Of a DNA stretch of 46,537 nucleotides, positions 27,653-36,686 are shown in pieces. This stretch comes from Bacteroidales bacterium. Its GTDB lineage: Bacteria; Bacteroidota; Bacteroidia; Bacteroidales; DTGW01. The notes under the pieces are model-generated. The model was not told the origin of the DNA, ran no database searches, and saw nothing but the letters and a program-made list of their open reading frames with translations. Positions within the stretch are counted from its first letter, which is position 1; the number at the start of each line of letters is the position of its first letter. The stretch spans positions 1 through 46,537 of the forward strand of contig JAOAFU010000166.1 in the NCBI GenBank assembly GCA_026416115.1, given 5' to 3'. The position numbers and the translations under genes were made by a program.

Positions 27653-28822
27653 ATGGACGAGACAAGATATCAGCAAAGAGGTGTTTCAGCCTCTAAAGAA
27701 GATGTTCACAGAGCAATAAAGAATATCGATAAAGGCATATTTCCTAAAGCATTCTGTAAAATAATACCCGACTACTTAACCAACGACCCAGCATACTGTG
27801 TTGTTATGCATGCCGATGGAGCAGGTACAAAATCATCCTTGGCTTACCTTTACTGGAAAGAGACTGGCGATATATCGGTGTGGAAAGGTATTGCACAAGA
27901 TGCCCTTGTCATGAACATCGACGATTTACTTTGTGTTGGAGCCACAAAAAACATTTTACTCTCGTCGACAATTGGAAGGAACAAAAATCTGATCCCAGGC
28001 GATGTTATTACTGCAATTATTGAAGGAACTCATCAGCTCTGCGAGGAACTGAGCCAGTGGGGTATCTCTGTTTATCCAACCGGTGGAGAAACTGCCGATG
28101 TTGGCGATCTAGTTAGAACAATAATTGTTGATAGTACAGTAGTTTGCCGCATGAGGAGAGACGAAGTCATCGACAACGCACGAATCCAACCTGGCGATGT
28201 CATTGTTGGTCTTTCTTCAACAGGTCAGGCAATATACGAAAACCAATATAACTCGGGTATAGGCAGTAATGGGCTTACTTCTGCCCGTCACGACATGTTT
28301 ACTCATGAACTGGCCTCAAAATATCCCGAAAGTTACGACCCAATTGTTCCAAATGATCTTATTTACACTGGTAAATTCAAACTCACCGACAAAATCGAAG
28401 GTACAAATCTCGATGCGGGGAAACTCGTTCTCTCTCCCACCCGTACCTATGCTCCTATAATTGCCAAAATTTTACCCCTTTATCGCGATAAAATTCATGG
28501 AATGGTTCATTGTTCTGGAGGAGCTCAAACAAAAGTTCTCCATTTTGTCGATAAAGTTCATGTAGTTAAAAATAATCTTTTCGATACCCCCATACTTTTT
28601 AATCTTATACAGCAACAAAGTCAAACCCCCTGGAAAGAAATGTATAAAGTTTTTAACATGGGACATCGATTTGAGATTTATACCGACCAGGATACTGCCG
28701 AACAAATTATTAAAATATCTAATGAATTTAGTGTTGATGCTAAAATTATCGGACATTGTGAGCCACACAGCTCAAAAAAACTAACCATACGCTCAGAACA
28801 CGGCGAGTTTGTTTACGAATAA
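27653..28822 (+). CDS. purM: Phosphoribosylformylglycinamidine cyclo-ligase (AIR synthase)
   Basis: A 389-residue PurM-family enzyme that closes the imidazole ring in de novo purine synthesis (FGAM to AIR, ATP-dependent). Motifs: RGVSASKEDV near the start, VVMHADGAGTKSSLAYLYWKETGD, DALVMNIDDLLCVGA, PTGGETADVGDLVRTIIVDSTV, and GDVIVGLSSTGQAIYENQYNSGIGSNGLTSARH. It is longer than E. coli PurM (345), as is common in Bacteroidota. I use the ATG at 27653; the ORF track start is a TTG at 27632 that would overlap the permease gene. The gene follows the permease stop by 13 bp. Confidence 0.9.
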   Translation: MDETRYQQRGVSASKEDVHRAIKNIDKGIFPKAFCKIIPDYLTNDPAYCVVMHADGAGTKSSLAYLYWKETGDISVWKGIAQDALVMNIDDLLCVGATKNILLSSTIGRNKNLIPGDVITAIIEGTHQLCEELSQWGISVYPTGGETADVGDLVRTIIVDSTVVCRMRRDEVIDNARIQPGDVIVGLSSTGQAIYENQYNSGIGSNGLTSARHDMFTHELASKYPESYDPIVPNDLIYTGKFKLTDKIEGTNLDAGKLVLSPTRTYAPIIAKILPLYRDKIHGMVHCSGGAQTKVLHFVDKVHVVKNNLFDTPILFNLIQQQSQTPWKEMYKVFNMGHRFEIYTDQDTAEQIIKISNEFSVDAKIIGHCEPHSSKKLTIRSEHGEFVYE

Positions 28823-28902
28823 TTTACAATACTCTACCCTATTTATTACAATTTTCAGTCTCACTCGCTATTAATATTCCATGCTTATACTATACAATTG
28901 GT

Positions 28903-28910
28903 TAATTTTG
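28903..28910 (+). promoter_or_regulatory. -7 promoter element TAATTTTG for the beta-mannosidase gene
   Basis: A TAnnTTTG match 28 nt before the ATG; the -33 region is not well conserved. Confidence 0.45.
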
Positions 28911-28938
28911 ATCTATTAACAACAATATCCAATCCAAT

Positions 28939-31560
28939 ATGAAAACAATACTGAATAAGTTTTTAAGAAAACAGAAAAGATGGGTAAGTTTTTTTTACCT
29001 TTTCACCGTGGTAGCAGGAATTTCTAATTTAACTGGGCAATCATTAGGTAAGAAAGAAATAAAAGACGGATGGCAGTTCTCTCAAGCAGGGATGAACGAA
29101 TGGAAACCTGCAACCGTACCTGGTACAGTACATACCGACCTATTAGACAATAAGGTGATACCCGACCCTTTCTTTCGAACCAACGAAAAAGACCTGCAGT
29201 GGATCGATAAAGTTAACTGGGAATATCAAACTGTCTTTGAGGTTTCGCCCGAGGTTTTGCGTGCTAAAAATATCATTTTAGTTTTTTATGGCCTCGACAC
29301 TTATGCTGATATATACCTTAACGATGCTCCTTTGTTTTCGGCCGATAACATGTTCAGAACATGGAAAATTGATATAAAACCTTATGTAAAACAGAAAAAT
29401 ACGCTTCGTATATATTTTCATTCTCCCATCAATAAAGGTTTGCAATTGCTCGAAAAGCATGGTTATCGTTTACCAGCTGCAAACGATCAATCGGAAAATG
29501 GCGGCTTAGGTCCTAATGCAGTTAGTATATTTACCCGTAAGGCGCCTTATTCGTATGGTTGGGATTGGGGGCCACGTTTTGTCACCTCTGGCATATGGAA
29601 ACCAATAGTGCTTGAATGGTGGAACGATGCTGTAATAAACGATGTGTACCTATTTCAGCAGAATGTAGAAGCCTCAAAAGCAAGTCTAATAGCTAAGATT
29701 GAAGTAGAAGCAATTGAAGCTGGAGATAAGACGCTAAAAATTATATCCAGTGGCAAAACATTGGTACAACAAAACGTAAAGCTTCAAAAAGGTAAACAAA
29801 CTCTTGAACTACCGTTCAATATTTCTAAGCCCCGACTATGGTGGCCCAATGGGATGGGCGATCCTAATCTTTACCAGTTCGAAATTAGCTTGTCCGATAG
29901 CAAAGGTACCATCGATGTTAAAACAATAACTACTGGTTTACGCAAAGTCGAGGTTATCCAAGAGCCCGACGCCGATGGAAAAGGTAAAAGTTTTTACTTC
30001 CGCATCAATGGCAAGAAAGTTTTTGCCAAAGGAGCTAACTACATACCCAACGATGCTTTTGTTACAAGAGTTACAGCAAAAGACTATGAGAAGATTGTAC
30101 TATCGGCAGTACAAGCCAACATGAATATGTTGCGGGTATGGGGTGGAGGCATATACGAATACGACATCTTTTACGATCTGTGCGACAAATATGGTATTAT
30201 GCTATGGCAGGATTTTATGTTTGCCTGCAGCATGTATCCTGGAGGGAATGATTTTTTCGAAAGTATTCGACAGGAAGCTATTGATAATGTTAAACGTTTG
30301 CGCAATCATCCCAGCATCGTATTATGGTGTGGTAATAATGAAATAGAAGTAGCCTGGGCCGAAGGTTATGAAAATATGGGATGGGGTTGGAAACAGCGTT
30401 ATAATGCCCAGCAGCGTAAAAAAATATGGAACGACTACCAACAAATTTTTCACAAAATATTACCCGATGTCGTTAGTAAATACACCCCAGATATTTTTTA
30501 CTGGCCATCCTCTCCCACAGCTGGTGACGATGTGGCGACCTACGAAACTCGCTCGGGTGATATACATTATTGGGGCGTATGGCATGGTCTGCATCCTTTC
30601 GACGATTTTAATAAATATCTGGGACGTTTTATGAGCGAATACGGTTTTCAGTCGTTTCCCGAATTTAAAACTGTTCAGCAATATGCTTTGCCCGAGGATT
30701 ATGATATTACATCGCCAGTAATGGCAGCTCATCAGCGTAGTGGTATAGGAAACCTACGTATCAAGCAGTATATGGCCGACTGGTATCGCGACCCGAAAGA
30801 TTTCCCTTCATTTCTCTATGTGAGTCAGCTCCTTCAGGCCGAAGCCATTAAAACAGCAATATATGCTCATCGCCGAAATATGCCTTACGTTATGGGTTCG
30901 TTATATTGGCAAATAAACGACTGCTGGCCCGTAGCCAGTTGGTCGAGTATCGACTACTATAAACGATGGAAAGCACTGCATTATGCAGTTGCCAAAGCAT
31001 TTAAAAACAGCATTATCATACCCTATCTTAAAAACGATACAGTTCAAATCTTCCTGGCTACCGACAATCCTAAAGGGCTTTCTGGCACATTAAAACTAAC
31101 CCTCATGGATTTACAGGGTAAAATTATCAGCACTCAAGAATTACCTGTTAAGGCAAAAGCAAACGAAGGTAAGCTTTGTTATACAAAAGCAACAAATCAC
31201 ATACTCAACGGATTGTCGACTGAAAAGCATCTACTGTATGCCGAACTTATCGTTGACAAAAAAACTATTGCCGATGATATTTTGTATTTTGTCCGTCCAA
31301 TGAAACTACTTCTCGAAAAACCTGAAATATCCTTCCAAATTCAACAGGACCAAAAAGGTTATAGAATAATACTCAAGAGTAATGTTCTGGCTAAAAATGT
31401 ATTCTTATCACTCAAGAAAGCTAATGGATTCTTTTCTGATAACTATTTTGACCTTCTTCCTGGTAGAGAAACATCTATTTTTCTTACAGAAACAGAGCAA
31501 GGAATTGATATTGAAAAAGAGCTTGAGATTATTACATTGTACGACAGTTACAATAACTAA
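28939..31560 (+). CDS. Beta-mannosidase (glycoside hydrolase family 2)
   Basis: An 873-residue exported enzyme (signal peptide about 1-36, ending LTGQS). The N-terminal jelly-roll has WKPATVPGTVHTDLLDNKVIPDPFFRTNE and WIDKVNWEYQTVFEV, hallmarks of mannosidase-type GH2 proteins. The catalytic acid/base is in WCGNNEIE (Glu468) and the nucleophile in FMSEYGFQSFP (Glu567). The active-site-adjacent YWQINDCWPVASWSS is also present. It removes beta-mannose from non-reducing ends of manno-oligosaccharides, likely in the periplasm. A polysaccharide deacetylase gene and a GH5 gene follow. A terminator-like hairpin lies just after the stop. Confidence 0.92.
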   Translation: MKTILNKFLRKQKRWVSFFYLFTVVAGISNLTGQSLGKKEIKDGWQFSQAGMNEWKPATVPGTVHTDLLDNKVIPDPFFRTNEKDLQWIDKVNWEYQTVFEVSPEVLRAKNIILVFYGLDTYADIYLNDAPLFSADNMFRTWKIDIKPYVKQKNTLRIYFHSPINKGLQLLEKHGYRLPAANDQSENGGLGPNAVSIFTRKAPYSYGWDWGPRFVTSGIWKPIVLEWWNDAVINDVYLFQQNVEASKASLIAKIEVEAIEAGDKTLKIISSGKTLVQQNVKLQKGKQTLELPFNISKPRLWWPNGMGDPNLYQFEISLSDSKGTIDVKTITTGLRKVEVIQEPDADGKGKSFYFRINGKKVFAKGANYIPNDAFVTRVTAKDYEKIVLSAVQANMNMLRVWGGGIYEYDIFYDLCDKYGIMLWQDFMFACSMYPGGNDFFESIRQEAIDNVKRLRNHPSIVLWCGNNEIEVAWAEGYENMGWGWKQRYNAQQRKKIWNDYQQIFHKILPDVVSKYTPDIFYWPSSPTAGDDVATYETRSGDIHYWGVWHGLHPFDDFNKYLGRFMSEYGFQSFPEFKTVQQYALPEDYDITSPVMAAHQRSGIGNLRIKQYMADWYRDPKDFPSFLYVSQLLQAEAIKTAIYAHRRNMPYVMGSLYWQINDCWPVASWSSIDYYKRWKALHYAVAKAFKNSIIIPYLKNDTVQIFLATDNPKGLSGTLKLTLMDLQGKIISTQELPVKAKANEGKLCYTKATNHILNGLSTEKHLLYAELIVDKKTIADDILYFVRPMKLLLEKPEISFQIQQDQKGYRIILKSNVLAKNVFLSLKKANGFFSDNYFDLLPGRETSIFLTETEQGIDIEKELEIITLYDSYNN

Positions 31561-31566
31561 AAAATA

Positions 31567-31593
31567 TAAGGGGCACAATTTGAGTGCCCCTTA
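31567..31593 (+). terminator. Terminator hairpin after the beta-mannosidase gene
   Basis: A perfect 10-bp stem TAAGGGGCAC/GTGCCCCTTA with a 7-nt loop begins 7 bp past the stop. The tail (ATTTATTC) is only moderately T-rich; it could also serve the convergent deacetylase gene. Confidence 0.75.
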
Positions 31594-31648
31594 ATTTATT
31601 CTCATTTATCCAAATATTTTCTACGTAAATTCGATAAATATCTATCCA

Positions 31649-32968
31649 CTATAGCACAAGCTTAGTCTGATAAACTTTTGCAGAACTTTTTACCTGAATA
31701 AAATACATTACACCTTTTTTACGATGAGGCAGATCTACCGTAAATGCATTGCTGCTATAAACATTTTTTGAAATAATAATACGACCCAACGAGTCGGCAA
31801 TAGTCACCTGCCAAAATCGAGCATTAGCATTAGCAGGCCATGAAATGGTTAGTTTGTTTTTTTTGGCAATGACTTTTAAAGATTCAATATCTGAATTTTC
31901 GATCGACGAAGGAAGATTATCTTGCTCATCGGGTGGAATAGAATCAACCTCGGGAACGACCGGAGTATTATCTTTCTTTAGAACCACTAATCCTCCATCC
32001 GGAACGGCATCAAATTCGATGAAAATGGAAGTATCGCGTTTTACAATCCTTGAAAATACAGTTTGTTCATTTTGTTTGACAACAACCGAAGGCCAGTTTT
32101 GAGGAAGGATGCAGCGAAGAGTAAGCGATTGATTATAAAGCGAATCAGGTAATGTATCAACTATTGATAATTCAATTTGGTCATCCGAAGCAGATATAAG
32201 CGTAACCTGTGCAGCATCTCTTTCTTTAGAATATAACGTGGCTGCTTTGAAGGTGGTTACCCAATATTTGGCAGTTCTAGGTTCGAGATATAATAAGCTT
32301 TTCTGGAGTTCGGATGAGGGAATTGGCGAGTATCCACCATCGTTGTCGATACCATGAATCAAAAATACAAGCCATCCCTTCTGAACAGCCGCCTGTTTAA
32401 AATAGTTTTTGAAGTCAGAATAAGTTTTAACTGCACCCAGATTTCCGACTATAATCGAGCTTATATTGTAATAATCGGCAGGGGTAGCTTTTTCAATGTA
32501 TCCCTGACAACCTCGCGCCGAGAGATAATTTACCTTAACGAGTGAATCATTTGATTTAACACAATAAGGATAAGCATGAGTTAAACATGGCCTCCCAATT
32601 TTCTGTTCAATAATAGCCTTTGATTTTGATAATTCAATATCCTGATTTTCAATATTAATCTGGCCAAAATTCGGATGACTCACAGAATGGCTTGCAATTT
32701 CATGACCATTTTCTGCCATAGCTTTTAAAACCGACCAGTTCGATGCCCAATTGGTTACCGTAAAAAGAGTCATCGGAAATCCTGCAGAATCGAACATAGG
32801 ACGAGCCTTTAAAAACTGATTGGAGCAGCCATCATCAAATGTGTAACATATTGCTGCATCTTTAAATCCGTACCATTTGGCAACCTCTACTGATACATTT
32901 TGTGAAATAATAGGAACATTTATTCCAATTATCATTATTGCTGAAGCAAATACTCCTTGAACTTTCAT
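31649..32968 (-). CDS. Secreted polysaccharide deacetylase with probable type IX secretion C-terminal domain
   Basis: A 439-residue protein with a signal peptide (about 1-23, ending IISQN). The NodB-type deacetylase domain (about 30-250) holds the metal and catalytic Asp pair TFDDG (46-47) and the metal-binding HSVSHP (His94, His98). A beta-rich region follows, then a linker with many Pro, Asp and Ser. The last 80 residues (LTISWPANANARFWQVTIADSLGRIIISKNVYSSNAFTVDLPHRKKGVMYFIQVKSSAKVYQTKLVL) resemble a type A T9SS sorting domain, which would send the protein to the cell surface. The substrate could be acetylated mannan or another acetylated glycan. Confidence 0.85.
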   Translation of the reverse strand: MKVQGVFASAIMIIGINVPIISQNVSVEVAKWYGFKDAAICYTFDDGCSNQFLKARPMFDSAGFPMTLFTVTNWASNWSVLKAMAENGHEIASHSVSHPNFGQINIENQDIELSKSKAIIEQKIGRPCLTHAYPYCVKSNDSLVKVNYLSARGCQGYIEKATPADYYNISSIIVGNLGAVKTYSDFKNYFKQAAVQKGWLVFLIHGIDNDGGYSPIPSSELQKSLLYLEPRTAKYWVTTFKAATLYSKERDAAQVTLISASDDQIELSIVDTLPDSLYNQSLTLRCILPQNWPSVVVKQNEQTVFSRIVKRDTSIFIEFDAVPDGGLVVLKKDNTPVVPEVDSIPPDEQDNLPSSIENSDIESLKVIAKKNKLTISWPANANARFWQVTIADSLGRIIISKNVYSSNAFTVDLPHRKKGVMYFIQVKSSAKVYQTKLVL

Positions 32969-32994
32969 ACAAATTAATTTAATTCGTTTTTCGA

Positions 32995-33002
32995 CAAATG
33001 TA
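32995..33002 (-). promoter_or_regulatory. -7 promoter element TACATTTG for the polysaccharide deacetylase gene
   Basis: On the minus strand, 26 nt ahead of the ATG at 32968. A conserved -33 box is not evident. Confidence 0.5.
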
Positions 33003-33157
33003 TTAATCTATGATAAAACGAGAGGTGAAAATTTTGCCTGATAAATAGGGATTTTTTGCCCCAACACACTTATCTGACATAAATTTTACCAAATTTTCTT
33101 CCGTTTCTTTATTAATTGAAGTAATTTTAAGACGTTAAAAATCAAAATTGAAAGACT

Positions 33158-34336
33158 ATGAATCGTAATTATTTGCATACCAACATTAGCAGATTAATGA
33201 CACATCTGAAATTTTTATCTCTAATTTTCGTTCTATTGATCACCTTCAGCTCTTGTCAAAAGACAACTACACATGAGTCAAAATTTATAATTCAAAAAGG
33301 AGTAAACCTCAGCCACTGGCTTTCACAAGATTTTGGGTGGGAACCAAAATATACCTATATCAAGGAATCGGATATTCAATTTATCGATAGTCTGGGTTTC
33401 GATCATGTCAGAATCCCTATCGATGAGCAGGAAATTTGGGACGAACAGGGAAAACTTATCGATCCGGCCGTCAAGCACTTACTTGCTTGCCTCGACTGGT
33501 GTATGAAATACGACTTGCGTGCAATTGTTGACCTTCATATAATTCGTTCGCACCATTTTAACGCCGAAAACGAAGGCGGTAGAAATACTCTTTGGAATGA
33601 CACTGTGGCACAGCAACACTTTGTAAACCTATGGATCGAACTTTCGAAGCTCCTTAGTAAATATCCTACTAGCCATGTAGCCTACGAGCTTCTTAACGAA
33701 GCAGTAGCTCCTTCTGCCGACGATTGGAATAATCTTTTTGGTAAAGCGCTTGCAGCAGTTCGTAAACTCGAACCCACTAGGGTTATCGTTATTGGATCGA
33801 ATATGTGGCAAACAGTTCAAAATGTTCCATTACTCAAGTTACCCGACAATGATACGAACCTTATAATTAGTTTCCATTTCTATAGCCCGCTGTTACTTAC
33901 TCACTACAAGGCCAGCTGGACACCACTTAAATACTTTAATGGAAAAGTCTCGTATCCCGGTTTGGTCATTTCGCAAAAGGATCTTAAAAACTATACCGAT
34001 ACTGCCTCTGAGGCTGCACGAAACATGGTTCAGGAGTTAGCCGAACCATACAACAAAGAGCGAATGCGAAATATGATTAAGCCAGCTATCGAGTTTGCCA
34101 AATCAAAAAATCTTCCCCTATACTGTGGCGAATTCGGTTGCTTACCTACAGTACCGCGTACCGACCGATTAGCATATTATAAAGATCTGATTAGTATTTT
34201 CAACGAAGAAGGGATAGCCTATGCTAATTGGGAGTACAAAGGAGATTTTGGAATATATTTCTTCGATAACATAAAGCTCAAATCTCTTAACCCAGATACC
34301 GCCCTTATCAATATCCTTCTGGGAAAAAATAATTAA
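33158..34336 (+). CDS. GH5-like glycoside hydrolase lipoprotein
   Basis: A 392-residue lipoprotein. Two starts are possible: ATG 33158, or ATG 33197 (MTHLKFLSLIFVLLITFSSC), which gives a cleaner lipoprotein signal with Cys about 20 residues in; I report the longer form. The TIM-barrel GH5 pattern runs from KGVNLSHWLSQDFGW through FDHVRIPIDE, DLHIIRSHHF, VAYELLNEAV (acid/base Glu181) and FHFYSP to YCGEFGC (nucleophile Glu325). Family members cut beta-linked glucans or mannans. Next to a beta-mannosidase, a mannan or glucomannan substrate is likely, but the subfamily is not assignable by eye. deoC follows after 11 bp. Confidence 0.88.
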   Translation: MNRNYLHTNISRLMTHLKFLSLIFVLLITFSSCQKTTTHESKFIIQKGVNLSHWLSQDFGWEPKYTYIKESDIQFIDSLGFDHVRIPIDEQEIWDEQGKLIDPAVKHLLACLDWCMKYDLRAIVDLHIIRSHHFNAENEGGRNTLWNDTVAQQHFVNLWIELSKLLSKYPTSHVAYELLNEAVAPSADDWNNLFGKALAAVRKLEPTRVIVIGSNMWQTVQNVPLLKLPDNDTNLIISFHFYSPLLLTHYKASWTPLKYFNGKVSYPGLVISQKDLKNYTDTASEAARNMVQELAEPYNKERMRNMIKPAIEFAKSKNLPLYCGEFGCLPTVPRTDRLAYYKDLISIFNEEGIAYANWEYKGDFGIYFFDNIKLKSLNPDTALINILLGKNN

Positions 34337-34347
34337 TAACAACAAAA

Positions 34348-35070
34348 ATGATTCATACAATCGACATAGCCCAATTGGCAAAAATGATTGATCATTCAAT
34401 TCTACACCCCACATTTACCGATGATGATCTGAAAGAGAATTGTCAAATAGCTGCTCAATTTCATGTAGCTACAGTATGTGTTAAACCCTACCATGTAAAA
34501 CTTGCCAAAGATTTTTTAAAGAACACAGATGTTGGGATATGTGCAGTAATAGGATTTCCCCATGGAAATAGTACTATTGACATTAAAAATAACGAAACGA
34601 TGCAAGTGATTTCCGATGGCGCAACTGAAGTAGACATGGTTATCAACATTGGCAAAGCTCTTCAACACGACTGGGAATATATTGAAAAGGAAATTAGCCA
34701 GATAAACAAAACATGTGTTGAAAATGGAGCAATTCTTAAAGTAATATTTGAAACAGATTACATCTCCGACGATAGCGATAAAATATCGCTCTGTAAAATT
34801 TGCAACAGGGTTCAAGTTGGATTTGTCAAAACTTCAACTGGCTACGGTTTCACGCGTCAATCCGATGGAACGTATAACTATAGAGGTGCAACCGATCACG
34901 ATCTTAAGTTGCTTCGGGCACATTGTGTCCCTCAAATTGAGATAAAGGCTTCTGGTGGTATCCGAACACTTGATGATCTTCTTCGTGTAAAAAACTTAGG
35001 GGTAACAAGAGTGGGAGCTACTGCGACAAAACAAATTCTCGAAGAAGCTATGAAATTGAAAAAAGTTTAA
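34348..35070 (+). CDS. deoC: Deoxyribose-phosphate aldolase
   Basis: A 240-residue class I aldolase cleaving 2-deoxyribose 5-phosphate to glyceraldehyde 3-phosphate and acetaldehyde. The Schiff-base Lys161 lies in VGFVKTSTGYG. Other family features are MIDHSILHPTFTDDDL, ATVCVKPYHV, CAVIGFPHG and the C-terminal IEIKASGGIRTLDDLL and GVTRVGATAT. It starts 11 bp after the GH5 gene, so the two are probably co-transcribed, although their functions are not obviously linked. A long inverted repeat follows the stop. Confidence 0.96.
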   Translation: MIHTIDIAQLAKMIDHSILHPTFTDDDLKENCQIAAQFHVATVCVKPYHVKLAKDFLKNTDVGICAVIGFPHGNSTIDIKNNETMQVISDGATEVDMVINIGKALQHDWEYIEKEISQINKTCVENGAILKVIFETDYISDDSDKISLCKICNRVQVGFVKTSTGYGFTRQSDGTYNYRGATDHDLKLLRAHCVPQIEIKASGGIRTLDDLLRVKNLGVTRVGATATKQILEEAMKLKKV

Positions 35071-35075
35071 AGTAA

Positions 35076-35123
35076 CGATAAAACTTGTAATGGCGAAAAC
35101 AATATTCGCCATTACAAGTATCG
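35076..35123. terminator. Long inverted repeat between convergent deoC and pyk
   Basis: A perfect 15-bp repeat ACTTGTAATGGCGAA/TTCGCCATTACAAGT (35083-35097 and 35105-35119) with a 7-nt loop; CGATA/TATCG outside it can extend pairing. It lies 6 bp past deoC and 8 bp past the pyk stop. There is no long T-run on either side, but position and strength suggest a bidirectional transcription stop or mRNA 3' end protector. Confidence 0.75.
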
Positions 35124-35130
35124 TATAAAG

Positions 35131-36555
35131 TTATGGCATTAGCAAATGTCGATTGAGTAGTTTGTCGACGGGACTAATTTCTATAAACGAAGCACCAAAA
35201 TTACTTCCATAGTTACCTGCAATCACAACTACTAAGTCGTCCTTCTCGAGCAAATTATGGTCGAGACAATAGGTAAGGGCTTTGTGAACAAACTCGTAAC
35301 TATTTTTCGTTTCCTCGATATATTCAGGAAAAACCCCAAATGACAAGGCAAGCTCTCGAACAACCCTGCGGTTATAGCAAAAAGCAAAAATAGGTTTACG
35401 TCCTCTAAAACCTGACATATTTCTGATCGAACGACCAGTCTCAGTATCGGCAATGATTGCCTTGGCATCGAGTGTAATAGCTGCATCAACAGCTGTTCGG
35501 GTCAAATATGCCGATCGTTGATTACTCAAAACAACTAAAGGCACATCGTACATGTCGTTGAGCGACTTCTCGGCTTCTTGGGCAACCTTAGCCATTGTCT
35601 TTACTGCTTCAACCGGATACTTACCATAAGCTGTTTCGCCACTAAGCATAATGGCATCGGTACGACTAAAGATGGCATTGGCTATATCACTCACTTCCGC
35701 TCTTGTCGGACGCGGATGTTCAATCATCGAATGTAGCATCTGTGTTGCTACAATAACGGGTTTTCGACGTGAGATGCACTTTGAAATAATCATTTGCTGT
35801 ATTCCCGGTATCTTCTCGTAAGGTATTTCAATAGCTAAATCGCCACGAGCCACCATTATGCCATAAACATAATCCAGAATTTCATCCAGATTATCAACGC
35901 CCTGTTGATTCTCGATCTTGGCAATTATTTTTATCGCACTACCATACTCGTCGAGTATGTTTTGTATAGCCAGCACATCTTCTTTGTTACGCACAAAAGA
36001 ATGTGCTATAAAATCGACATCTTCCTGAATACAAAATTTAACAAATTCCTTATCCTTCTCACTAAGCGAGGGTAAACGAAAGCTAACCGAGGGAACATTT
36101 ACACTCTTACGACTTTCGATTTTTCCATCGTTCTGAACCTCACAGCTCAGACTGGTAGCATCTTTGTCCGTAACAACCAGCTCAAGCGAGCCATCATCGA
36201 TAAGAATATGACTACCTACCGGAACATCAGCAACAAATTGTGCATAATTGACAAAAATAACCCCTGGTTGCGAGGGCTCATCGTTGCTTCCCTTCACAAG
36301 AATCTTATCGCCCTTTTTTACATCAAAGGGCTTTGCTACTTCATTGGTTCTGATTTCGGGACCTTTCGTGTCGACAAGAATGGCTATTTCGTCCGAAACC
36401 TTCCGAACGTTGTTAATTACCCTTTTGGCATCATCAAAACTTTGGTGCGCTGTATTAATACGCACTACGTTCATTCCGGCCTCGTACAACTCACGTATAA
36501 ATTCCGGCTCACATCGCCTGTCGGAAATCGTTGCAATGATTTTTGTTTTTTTCAT
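35131..36555 (-). CDS. pyk: Pyruvate kinase
   Basis: The 474-residue glycolytic enzyme converts phosphoenolpyruvate and ADP to pyruvate and ATP. Visible signatures: TKIIATISDRRCEPEFIRELYEAGMNVVRINTAH at the N-terminus, VDTKGPEIRT, the active-site IIAKIENQQGVDNLDEIL, MVARGDLAIEIPYEKIPGIQQMII, ATQMLHSMIEHPRPTRAEVSDIANAIFSRTDAIMLSGETAYGKYPVEAV, and a C-terminal allosteric domain. DRRCEPE replaces the more usual GP(S/A)S loop (TIGPAS), a variant seen in part of the Bacteroidota. It is single-gene, behind a good promoter. Confidence 0.96.
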   Translation of the reverse strand: MKKTKIIATISDRRCEPEFIRELYEAGMNVVRINTAHQSFDDAKRVINNVRKVSDEIAILVDTKGPEIRTNEVAKPFDVKKGDKILVKGSNDEPSQPGVIFVNYAQFVADVPVGSHILIDDGSLELVVTDKDATSLSCEVQNDGKIESRKSVNVPSVSFRLPSLSEKDKEFVKFCIQEDVDFIAHSFVRNKEDVLAIQNILDEYGSAIKIIAKIENQQGVDNLDEILDYVYGIMVARGDLAIEIPYEKIPGIQQMIISKCISRRKPVIVATQMLHSMIEHPRPTRAEVSDIANAIFSRTDAIMLSGETAYGKYPVEAVKTMAKVAQEAEKSLNDMYDVPLVVLSNQRSAYLTRTAVDAAITLDAKAIIADTETGRSIRNMSGFRGRKPIFAFCYNRRVVRELALSFGVFPEYIEETKNSYEFVHKALTYCLDHNLLEKDDLVVVIAGNYGSNFGASFIEISPVDKLLNRHLLMP

Positions 36556-36631
36556 GGCTATTCACTTTCACTACTAACTATTCACTTAATTATATGAAAA
36601 TCAAATAATTTAAAAACTTTTCGGCAAGTTG

Positions 36632-36662
36632 CAAAGGTATTGGTTATTTTCAGAAAAACAAC
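36632..36662 (-). promoter_or_regulatory. Promoter for pyk (GTTG-N19-TACCTTTG)
   Basis: On the minus strand the -7 TACCTTTG (36632-36639) is preceded by GTTG (36659-36662) at a 19-nt spacing; the expected leader is about 70 nt. Confidence 0.65.
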
Positions 36663-36686
36663 CCTATTTTTACCAAAAATTTAACT

